Source of the DNA: Anarhynchus alexandrinus
Taxonomy: Eukaryota > Chordata > Aves > Charadriiformes > Charadriidae
Assembly: GCA_008711295.1 (NCBI GenBank)
Contig: VUYV01000010.1
Span: 5,146,522 to 5,210,521, forward strand
Direction: 5' to 3'
DNA: 64,000 nt
A model generated the notes under the pieces. The model did not search any database. It had not been told where the DNA came from and was given only the letters and a program-made list of their open reading frames with translations. This document shows, one piece after another, positions 41,031 to 48,800 of the stretch (positions are counted from its first letter, which is position 1; every line of letters begins with the position of its first letter). A program made the translations under genes and the position numbers.

Positions 41031-42801
41031 AACAGCAAGTCCTTTCCAAATGTATTAGCAGATTAGAATATGGCAGCTCCCGCGCTAGACCAATTCTCCC
41101 GTTTCTTCTAACGAAAATAAGAATGCTGGAAAGAGGCAGGCACCCAGGTTGTGGATACAGGATGAAGACTAAAATTCTTAGCAGCTTTCTGGATTCTAGC
41201 CATTTATGAGTGCCATTGAATTGAGGCCTGACTTCATTCCTTTGCATTTGAGAAGTTACTTAAAAATGCAAAAAGAGCAGCATTTTATACGCACTTTTTA
41301 CATTTACACATGCAACGTGAGGCCTTGGACCTTCAGAGTCTTATCCATACCTTGGCTTTAACTCCTGTTATATTTTATCATAACTGTCTTCTCCAAATAT
41401 AAGGAGTCCACACTCTGGCTAACACTGGGAGGAAGAAGGAACAAGCTCCCCCACTGCCCTTACAGTCAACACCTGCGCTGATGAGAAGAACCAGCACGAG
41501 GCAAGGAGCAGCCATCAACAGGATCTTTCTCCACCTCCCAGCAGAGGAACAAGGAAGAAGAGCTTTGGCTCCACCCCAGTTCTGCAATGCCCAGAGCAAG
41601 TCAATTTTGCCTTACGCAAAATGATCTGTGTTGGGTATGCGAAGAGCAAAGTACTTCTGCATCCCCACCAGAGGCAAGCCTGCAGGCTCGTGCTCTGAAT
41701 TGCTCTTTTTGCTGGTGTTCCTCTTGCCCTCAGACAGCTGCCCACATCAAACAATTGCAACATCAAAACCTGCTTCTCAAAACAGGAATGCACATGGCTA
41801 GGAGAAACCACAGGAAAGGAAAGAGTAAGAGGAAAAGTATTCGATTCCTTTCTGTGCTCAGACAGCCAACATACTATCTCCATACATGTTATCTTCTTGG
41901 CACAGCAAATGAACAACTTTCTATGATTAAATAAACAGAAATACAACTGACTCATACTGGCTTTTTATGCAGAGAACAGAATGCATTAAAATTAAGTAAT
42001 CTCAAAATTACGAATTCTAAAGGGTATAACAAGAAAATATTGGCTGGATAAACTGTTCATTATCAAACATATAGCCCTTTTCTCACTAAACAAATTGCTG
42101 TGCAGTAATTGCTGTTCAAATGATAGTATGACAGTTTAGGATGTCAGGGACAAACAGTTATAATTTGATTGCTGAACATGCACTCCAGAACGGAAAGCTG
42201 CTGCAAGTTTTAAAACACACAGCCTTGCAAAATGTATCACAGGGAGCTGTTTCGCTTGTAAAACTCAAACTCTTTTGCAAGTTTCCATCAATCACTTGAT
42301 TAGGCGATGAAACTCACCAAGTGAAAGATTCGTGAAAACAGACTCTGAATAAATTAAAATTTTCCAGGGCAAAACCATATTTTACCTATCATATTTGTTT
42401 CCAGGGCAGCTCAACACATTATTCAGGATTAACTTTTCTAAAATTTCCCTTTGCAGACTAGAAGTGAAAAGTGGAAGAGGATGCTGAGAACGTGCCATTT
42501 CATCCTCTGTTTCAAAGCGTCAGACACCTCGAGCAACTTTACCACAAATCAACACAAATCCTGGCTTCAGCTGCTCTGTTCCAGAGTAGCTGCCACAGAG
42601 CATGTGCTCAAACTTCTAGTGCCACTGTCTGTAAAGAAGTGCCTAGTGCAGCGCAGCTATTCCCACACAAGGGAACATTAGTTAATTTGCATTCACAGTT
42701 ACCATATGAGGTGTGAGTTTCTGACAGTCCACACATTTTATATTTAAAGACTGCAGGAAATTAATGTAATTATCTTCGATATAATAACAAAAGTAACTCA
42801 C

Positions 42802-43163
42802 CAGCCCATCACAATTGCTGATTGCGACTGAAGCATTTGGCAAATCGGTGATATCCCCAACATAGAGGCAATTCCCATAGAGAGGTTCAACGTGAGTCTC
42901 ATCAGAGTCCTCCTGCCATTCAACTGTTGCTCCGGGGGCCACGAGCCTGGAGTTTGGCCGCAACCTGAAGTGAAACTCTCTTCCAAAAACAGTGACATTG
43001 TAAAATATTTGCTCATTTGCTGCTTCATGTTGCAAGTCCTCCGCAGCTCTCCTGAAGCGTGCTTTTGGCGGTCCAGACACCAAGTGGGATAGGAACCTGC
43101 CCTCTGAATCGGTGCTGGTGGGGATGACAAGGCTGTACTCCTCTATATTCCTCAGAACTGGAT
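42802..43163 (-). CDS. ADAMTS2: ADAMTS2 exon 2: N-terminal propeptide
   Basis: This exon encodes residues 30-150 of the precursor: the N-terminal part of the propeptide that keeps the metalloprotease latent and helps it fold. Visible landmarks are an R-F-R-R proprotein-convertase-type site at residues 65-68, the family block FYNVTVFGREFHFRLRP (83-99), RLVAPGAT (102-109), a CLYVGD motif (128-133) and AISNCDGL (143-150). There are N-glycosylation sequons at Asn85 (NVT) and Asn139 (NAS), and cysteines at 128 and 147. The exon is 362 nt, begins in phase 1 and ends in phase 0 at CTG|GTGAGT. The donor falls right after the SNCDGL motif; beyond it the frame loses all ADAMTS similarity, which supports the boundary. 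No frameshift or internal stop is seen. The catalytic domain is not in the window. Confidence 0.92.
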
Positions 43164-44145
43164 CTTTACAGGGAGAAAGCAAGAGAGGAGACAGATACTA
43201 GAACTAAACACATCCTGATGCCGCGGGATTTTTATTCCATTATTCATTAGCACAGCAGACACTTACATAAGGCAGATGGACACTGCACTCTGTACAGACA
43301 CTTCATTCACCGGCATGAAGTGTGCAGAGTTCATTCAAACTTGCCTTTTGCTCCCCAAAACACCAGACGGCAGCGTGAGCCTCCCCACCCCGCAGGGACC
43401 CCGCACTCCTGCCCATGCAGCAGGGTCCCGCTACCCTTTGCCCACCCAGCCGGGACCCCGCACCCCTGCCCGCCCGCTCAGTGCCCGGGTCGCCTCGGGG
43501 ACTTTGGGGCTACCCGGGTGGCCAGCGAGGATGAGAGGACGCTGATCCATTTCGGGACCGCTCGGAGGGGCAGGGGTAGGGGCTCGGTGTGCAGGTGGCA
43601 AACCTGCAAGGGAAAGGCGCGTCCCTCAAACTACCCGCGGAGCGGCGGGGATGAGTCGAGGGGTGACGGGGACGCCACGGGCAGCGATCGGCAGCGGTGT
43701 CAGCGGGAGCCCCGGGAGTTTCGGACGGCGGCGATGGCCGGGGCGGGAGGAGGAGGAGGCAGACGAGCTGCCATGTGCTTCATCCCGCACGGGGAACTCC
43801 AGGCACCGAGCCCTGCCCGCCGGCCCGCCGGGGCTCGCCCCCTCCTCGGGGCAGGCGGCGGGCGGCCGCAGGGCTGCGGGCACCGGCGCAGTGCTGGTGA
43901 CAACGTCCCTTCCCCGCCGGCGGCGCGGGTGCTCCCGTCCCCGTCCCCGCCTGCCGCTTGCAGAAAACAACTGGAAACCCGGCAAAAGTAGCCGCAGAAG
44001 AAGTTCACGGGGAGCGGAGAGCCGCGGGGCGGGGAGCCGCCACTTTAGACGGGCGGGCTGCGGGGCACCGGCGGGGGCGGCGGCGGGGCAAAAGCGAGCA
44101 GCCCAAAGACGGCGGGGCGGCCGCGGCGTCTCGGCGGAGACCTAC
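43164..44145 (-). other. ADAMTS2: ADAMTS2 intron 1 (982 bp)
   Basis: GT is at 44145-44144 and AG at 43165-43164 (read on the minus strand). The acceptor is preceded by a good pyrimidine tract, with sequence ending CTTTCTCCCTGTAAAG. Most of the intron is very GC- and CpG-rich and belongs to the CpG island over exon 1. It holds a short GC-rich repeat at 43392-43475. Long open frames on both strands here are expected from GC-rich sequence with few stop codons, and none is supported as a gene. Confidence 0.8.
43392..43475. repeat. GC-rich short tandem repeat in ADAMTS2 intron 1
   Basis: About three imperfect units of 25-30 bp, each with the core CAG..GGGaCCCCGC followed by a CCtGCCC block, lie at the edge of the CpG island, 229 bp from exon 2. 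Copy number in such repeats often varies between individuals. Confidence 0.6.
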
Positions 44146-44233
44146 CTCTGTCCCCGGGGCGCCGCAGGGCGCCGGCGGGCAGGGAGAGCGCGCAGCAGAG
44201 CAGGAGGCAGGCGATGCCCGCGGGAGGGTCCAT
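44146..44233 (-). CDS. ADAMTS2: ADAMTS2 exon 1 (coding part): signal peptide
   Basis: This is the first coding exon of the procollagen N-proteinase. It encodes 29 residues plus one base: a short MDPPAG leader, a hydrophobic core around residues 7-18 (IACLLLCCALSL), and a likely signal-peptidase site after about residue 22 (PAGA). The start codon is in strong context (G at -3, G at +4), and there is no upstream ATG between it and the TATA-like motif. The same MDPPAG start is found in human ADAMTS2 as I recall it, but the human signal region is longer and rich in Leu and Pro. The donor reads CAGAG|GTAGGT, leaving phase 1. The single G left over joins AT of exon 2 to make an Asp codon, which confirms the pairing. 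Reading through the donor would stop after 62 codons. Confidence 0.85.
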
Positions 44234-44316
44234 CGCGGCGGCCCCGGCCGGACGCGGGGGCCGGCGNGCCGCACTCCCGGCTCGCAGCGAAGCAGAGACA
44301 CCAGGAGGCGGCGGGG

Positions 44317-44325
44317 GTATAATAC
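44317..44325 (-). promoter_or_regulatory. ADAMTS2: TATA-like motif, candidate ADAMTS2 core promoter
   Basis: Read on the minus strand the motif is GTATTATAC, an AT-rich island in otherwise GC-rich sequence. It sits 84 bases upstream of the start codon. A start of transcription about 25-30 bases downstream would give a 5' UTR of roughly 55-60 nt. A weak CCAAT-like element (GTCAATCAG on the minus strand, near 44358-44366) lies about 35-40 bases further upstream. An unresolved base at 44267 makes the exact spacing uncertain. This is inferred from position and sequence only. Confidence 0.4.
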
Positions 44326-44555
44326 TGGAAACACAGGGCGTGCAGGAGTGAAGTCAGGCTGATTGACAGAGGCGCTGCCACACGGCGCAGCCGGGCCGAG
44401 GGGAGCGGGGACTGCCCGCCCCGCCGCCCCGCCGGGCAGCCCCGAGCACCGCGGGGCTTCCCCGGGCGGGACCCTCCCGCTGCCGGGGGCGCGCCGGGGA
44501 CGGGTCCTGGGAACAGGGATGGGAGTTGGTCAAGAGCGGTTTGCAGCAAAAAAGA

Positions 44556-44585
44556 GACACACACACCCCCCCACACACACACACC
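44556..44585. repeat. CA-rich microsatellite with a C run
   Basis: Two short (AC)n blocks flank a run of seven to eight Cs, about 240 bp upstream of the TATA-like motif of ADAMTS2. Confidence 0.9.
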
Positions 44586-44707
44586 CCGCCGGGGTTGGGA
44601 GCCCCCCGGGCGCTGGGGCAGTGTCCCGCAATCGGGCTGCGCGGTCCCGGGTCCAGCCGGTGAATACCCGTGGAAACCGGTGGTCCAAGGAGACCAGAGC
44701 CAGATTA

Positions 44708-44755
44708 GGCAAACTTCAGGCACCTCGGCAAACTTAAGGCACCTTAAGGCACCTT
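44708..44755. repeat. 19-bp tandem repeat, 2.5 copies
   Basis: GGCAAACTTCAGGCACCTC is followed by GGCAAACTTAAGGCACCTT and then a half unit AAGGCACCTT. It lies just outside the CpG island, upstream of ADAMTS2. Confidence 0.85.
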
Positions 44756-46355
44756 GGGTTCCCGTTGAAAGCAAGGACCCAAACGGAAAAAGTGCCACCA
44801 ACACAGGCAAACCATGATCAGAGATGCTCGTCTGATAGAATAAATTACTCTAAGCAGCCATTTCATGGGAAAAAAATGTTTGGAGTGTTTGCTAATAAGA
44901 CTGAAATTACTTGCTGCAAAGCCATCTTATATTAAGTATCTGCAATTGGAGAGATAGACCCTGAAAGCATTCAGGAATACTATAAATACGATATAGAAGA
45001 AGATTTTAAAAAATAATTAAATAATCAAGAGTGGCCTTTACGGAAAAAAACAAGTTATATTTGTTTCCATATGGCCAGGATAAATGCCATACTGCTTATT
45101 CCTTACAGATAATGTATATATTTACTCAGCTGTTACATTATCGGGATCGTTTGCTGTTTTCACCACCCTACTCTTTAACCTTGCAGAATCCTAATAGCCC
45201 TTCCTGTGCCCTCGCTGTCCTCACCGCTCCACGGCCTGACCTACCGCAGACGGACTCGCACTGTATCTGCATGTATTATACCCCTCTGGAAATCTGCATG
45301 CAATGGCTTCCTGCAGGAAGCTGGTCCTCTGCCAAGGAATTTTCCTGGGTATCCTTAACTATTCTTGCGCCTGTATGACTACGGGTCCAATTATTACCTT
45401 CCACCCCTATATTATGGACACAAGTGAAAGGTATAGAAGAAAAATAACAGCTAGATAGTAGTGTGAATGCCAGTGACAAGGTTTTACAGACCCCAGGCCT
45501 GATCAATCATGGCAGTACATGATTCTCTGCTTGCTTTGTTTGCTGTTCTGGTTTGGTTTTCCCATTTTTTTAGGTTAAGGATAAAAAGGGAAAGATTATT
45601 CTGAATAATGGAGTAGATCAATTTGTACATTACATTCAGACATCCCTTTACTTATATTTTTAAATGACCTCTGCTTGGGATTGCTGTCTGCACCGTGCTT
45701 CTCCCGGTTCTTCCTTTTGGTTTGTTTTTCTGTTGGCTCATTTTTTGTTTTGTTTTGTTTGTGAGTCCATATTGAGCAGCTTCTCTTACTTAAAATCTCA
45801 TATACTTTCATCAGTACACAGCTGGTAAAGTTCCAACTTCATTTTTATTGGACTTGTATTTTAAGCTGATGATGTGGCTTTTTTATGTTCCATCCATCCC
45901 ATCCTGCTCAAATTGAAATAACTTCTGCGCATAAACTTGAAAGGAAGAGGGGTTGGCCCTATATTTGAAATCAAAGTTCTTATTTGTATATGATGCATCC
46001 AGAGAAAAGTAAGGAGACAGACCATATTATAGAAATACAAAACAACCCAGCCAATAGTTCTACTAATTAAGATGGATTTTGATTCTTGAACAAATTGGAG
46101 GTTAGAAAATGTGCTTTAATATGGATAACAGCTGTACTGCAGAGTAATGATATAAACAAAAAGAATCAGTGACTGTCTTCATGTAGAAGTTTATTGCTAT
46201 ACAGAAACCAAGTTCTATGTGCATATGTTATTATCTTATCACCTGGGGCCAAGACCCAAAAGCTCCATGGGCTCCAGGGTTGGTGGAGCTGTCTTACAAC
46301 TTTCTTTAAAGTTTTCTCTTAAACAAAACCAAACAGAGAACAAGTGTCAAACAAT

Positions 46356-46472
46356 GGAGCCAGATCTGCAGTTGGTAAAAACTGCTTCCACTGAACTCGC
46401 TGGAATAAATCCTGATCCCCCACTGAAGTCAGTGAGAGTTTTGCCATTGACTTCAACAGAGCCAAGATTTTC
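46356..46472. repeat. Two adjacent old palindromic amniote repeats (MITE-like)
   Basis: The left part (46356-46407) reads GAGCCAGATCTGCAGTTGGT, similar to the family also seen at 30409-30480. The right part (46408-46472) is itself an imperfect inverted repeat. Its arms are ATCCTGATCCCCCACTGAAG and the complement of GACTTCAACAGAGCCAAGAT, with GAGAGTTTTGCCATTG in the centre. This matches a palindromic element common in turtles, crocodilians and birds, as I recall it. Confidence 0.5.
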
Positions 46473-46991
46473 TGCAGTAGATTCATGATGCCAATTTAGA
46501 CCAACTGAGGATGTGCCACATGCTGCAGCAATGGGCCCATTATCCTTCCAGAGAAAAAATGGATTCGTGTTTGACCCTGAGGAGGTGGTCCAAAGCATGC
46601 CAACCACCACAGAATCTGAATGAGTGAAATTCAAGAAGAGAAGTCCTTACATCCCTGCTCTTACATCACTATAACAGAGAAATTCAGGGGAATACCCTCC
46701 TCAAAACTAGTTCTTCACCATTTCCTAAACTATTTGCCCAGGATTCTTGACACAGGCAGCCAAGGTCACCACCTGGGTTTCCATGGCAGGGCCTTGCCAT
46801 GGCTGTCTCCAGCAGGATGCTTCAAATTTTTTTTAAAATGAACTAGAAAAACTCAACGTGAAATGTATGTATGCATTACTCATAGTCCACAAACCTCTAA
46901 ATTAATTGGTGTGAATGAAGTCACATCATGTTTATTTTACTGGAATGAAGGAAGGAGTACTAGATACTGCAACTGCGCTCTGATAGTTTGA

Positions 46992-47325
46992 TCTGAGGGT
47001 ATGCCTATGCTGCTGCCAAACATGACTACAATCACACAGATGTTTGCCTTTGCTGGAGACAGGCATAAAGAAATGAGAAAATTATGCTCTGTGTCCTGAA
47101 CGAATACCGGGTCTGAAGAAAAAGTGTTCTAGCAGCTTATGCTGAAATACCCAAAGTAGCTTTAACAAGCTAGCTGAGCTATGAACAGCCCTGTAACTGA
47201 ACCAATATGGAGTTCAGCACAGACTGCCTGAGTATTTACTTGGATTTACAGATCTTCTTGTCCGCACCAAGTTTGTGCTATCAGTTCCTGTTCTAGCTAG
47301 GGTACATCTGTGTAAACTGCAGTCA
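46992..47325. repeat. Possible old hAT-type MITE relic
   Basis: The left edge, TGAGGGTATGCCTATGCTGC, resembles the GGGTATGTCTACACTGC terminus of an amniote MITE family. The interior AACAAGCTAGCTGAGCTATG and the right region CTAGGGTACATCTGTGTAAA fit loosely. The copy is very degraded and limits are approximate. Confidence 0.3.
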
Positions 47326-48122
47326 GACCTTCCCTGTGGAGATGTTCTCTCAACATTTAATTTTGCTTAGTAAAATGAAAAGATCCTAAGCTTAAATCAC
47401 CAGCTTGTGCTATGAAAGTGTTCAAAACACATATAACCGCACATTGCAACGAGAAACCTTGTATCTGAGATTTCTAAGATCTCTTGCTGTTTTCAAGGGA
47501 AAATCAATCTTTTCCCCATGTTAGTTGGGCTGTGAGGGGAGATGCTGGACTGCAGCACTGTGCCTTCTCCAAAGAGCACGCCACCACCTCAGCAGGCAAC
47601 TTACAGTCTGCTTACAGCCCTCATGATCCAAATCAGTCCAAGCTCTTATGCGAGAGGCTCCCCAGAAAGGAGAGTTCTTATTTCTGACCTTCTTATTGAG
47701 AACACAATACCTTTCTGCAATAGGACTGTATGTTGCCTGCGTTATGTTTCTTATGCAGATTGTTGTCTTTGCTTTCACCCTTCGCTGGTATGCATGCTTT
47801 CTGGCCATACAACATTATAAAGCTCAATAAAAAAGAAGAAAAATTAAAAAAACACGCCAGTTCATTTCCTCCACAATTGACATTTCCAGGCTCTGTATTG
47901 TTTGAACCCTTTTGCCATTACATGGAAGTATTATATACTACCTAGAAAAAATGCTGATTTTTAAGCAGTATATGCTAAAAAGCAGTAACTAAAACTGGAA
48001 CAGTCCTGCCTTTTCCCCCCCTTTACCTGATGTGGTGGGTTGACCCTGGCTGGATGCCAGGAGCCCACCAAAACCGCTCTATCACTCCCCCTCCTCAACT
48101 GGACAAGGGAGAGAAAATATGA

Positions 48123-48135
48123 AGATCGGAAGAGN
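48123..48135. other. Illumina adapter match next to a single N (assembly artefact)
   Basis: AGATCGGAAGAG is identical to the first 12 bases of the common Illumina adapter and is followed directly by N at 48135. It interrupts the LTR at a place where, from memory, other family members have roughly 50 different bases. Read-through adapter left in the contig and joined across the N is the simplest explanation. Confidence 0.8.
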
Positions 48136-48406
48136 TTACCATCATGGGCAAAACAGACTCAACTTGGGGAAAATTAATTTAATTTATTACCAATCAAATC
48201 AGAGTAGGGTAATGAGAAATAAAAACTAAATCTTAAAACACCTTCCCTCCCCTTCTTCTTCCTGGGCTCAACTTCGCTCCAGATTTTCTCTACCTCCTCC
48301 CCCCAGTGGCACAGGGGATGGGGAATGGGAGTTGTGGTCACTTCATCACATGTTGTTCCTGCTGCTCCTTCCTCCTCAGGGGGAGGACTGCTCACACTCT
48401 TCTCCT

Positions 48407-48800
48407 GCTCCAGCATGTGGTCCTTCCCACGGGAGATAGTCCTCCATGAACTTCTCCAACATGAGTCCTTCCCGTGGGCTGCAGTTCTTCACAAACTGCT
48501 CCAGTGTGGGTCCCTTCCACAGGGTGCAGTCCTTCAGGAATGGAGTACTACAGCATGGGTCCCCTACGGGGTCACAAATCCTGCCAGCAAATCTGCTCCA
48601 GCATGGGCTCGTCTCTCTATGGGGGCCCACAGGTCCTGCCATGAGCCTGGCTCCAACACGGGCTTCCCACAGGGTCACAGCCTCCTTCAGGCATCCACCT
48701 GCTCTGGCATGGGGTCCTCCATGGGCTGCAGGGGCACAGCCTGCCTCACCATGGTCTTCCCCACGGGCTGCAGAGGAACCTCTGCTCTGGCACCTGGAGC
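48407..48800 (-). repeat. Tandem array of about 45-bp units inside the LTR
   Basis: About eight imperfect units follow one another on the plus strand. Each begins close to GCTCCAGCATGGG and continues with TCC.TCC.CA.GGG.TGCAG-like sequence. Spacing is mostly 45-50 bp. Units drift in sequence and a few are shortened. The array lies in the middle of the solo LTR and is part of its family structure, as I recall it. Confidence 0.75.

Larger units (their letters stand above)
1..42801 (-). other. ADAMTS2: ADAMTS2 intron 2, partial (at least 42.8 kb)
   Basis: This is AT-rich non-coding DNA from the exon 2 donor to the left edge. I looked on the minus strand for the expected next propeptide block (acidic residues, then FIEPLE) and for the metalloprotease domain, and saw neither. 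Open frames here are short, up to about 140 codons, and none resembles a known protein. Supported contents are CR1 fragments, a near-identical duplication with an N gap, a few MIR-like or MITE-like relics, and homopolymer runs. The stretches 1000-6900, 12000-24700 and 25100-40800 otherwise show nothing I can name apart from the small items listed separately. Confidence 0.75.
1..44290 (-). other. ADAMTS2: ADAMTS2 gene, 5' portion (exons 1-2 and start of intron 2)
   Basis: The gene runs right to left. Two coding exons with matching phase and canonical GT-AG borders are visible, and the rest of the gene continues past the left edge of the window. The right-hand boundary is an estimate of the transcription start, placed roughly 30 bases downstream of a TATA-like motif at 44317-44325. 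The assignment to ADAMTS2 rather than its paralogues ADAMTS3 or ADAMTS14 rests on two things recalled from the human proteins: the MDPPAG start, and the propeptide motifs FYNVTVFGR, RLVAPGAT and CLYVGD, which fit ADAMTS2 better. ADAMTS2 is a secreted zinc metalloprotease that removes the N-propeptide of fibrillar procollagens in the extracellular matrix. Confidence 0.85.
43440..44520. promoter_or_regulatory. ADAMTS2: CpG island over ADAMTS2 exon 1
   Basis: This stretch is far richer in G+C and CpG than its AT-rich surroundings. It spans most of intron 1, exon 1 and the immediate upstream flank. It contains several GC-box-like runs (for example GGGGCGGGG near 44029-44037, and CCGCCCCGCC near 44417). 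Such islands commonly mark promoters and early introns of vertebrate genes. The limits are judged by eye. Confidence 0.8.
44331..48030. other. Upstream flank of ADAMTS2, no gene recognised
   Basis: The first 190 bp are the tail of the CpG island, and the rest is AT-rich. Open frames are short and resemble nothing I know. Identified contents are two simple repeats near the promoter and old palindromic repeat relics near 46356-46472 and possibly 46992-47325. Confidence 0.7.

Noticed and set aside
43320..44322. Two 223-codon plus-strand open frames across the CpG island (43320-43991 and 43651-44322)
   Set aside because: They overlap each other and the antisense of ADAMTS2 exon 1. Their composition is Arg/Gly/Pro/Ala-rich as expected from GC-rich sequence with few stops, they resemble no family I know, and one runs through an N.
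44142..44810. 222-codon minus-strand open frame spanning the ADAMTS2 start codon
   Set aside because: It is in a different frame from the supported MDPPAG start, has no recognisable domain, and includes the unresolved base at 44267.
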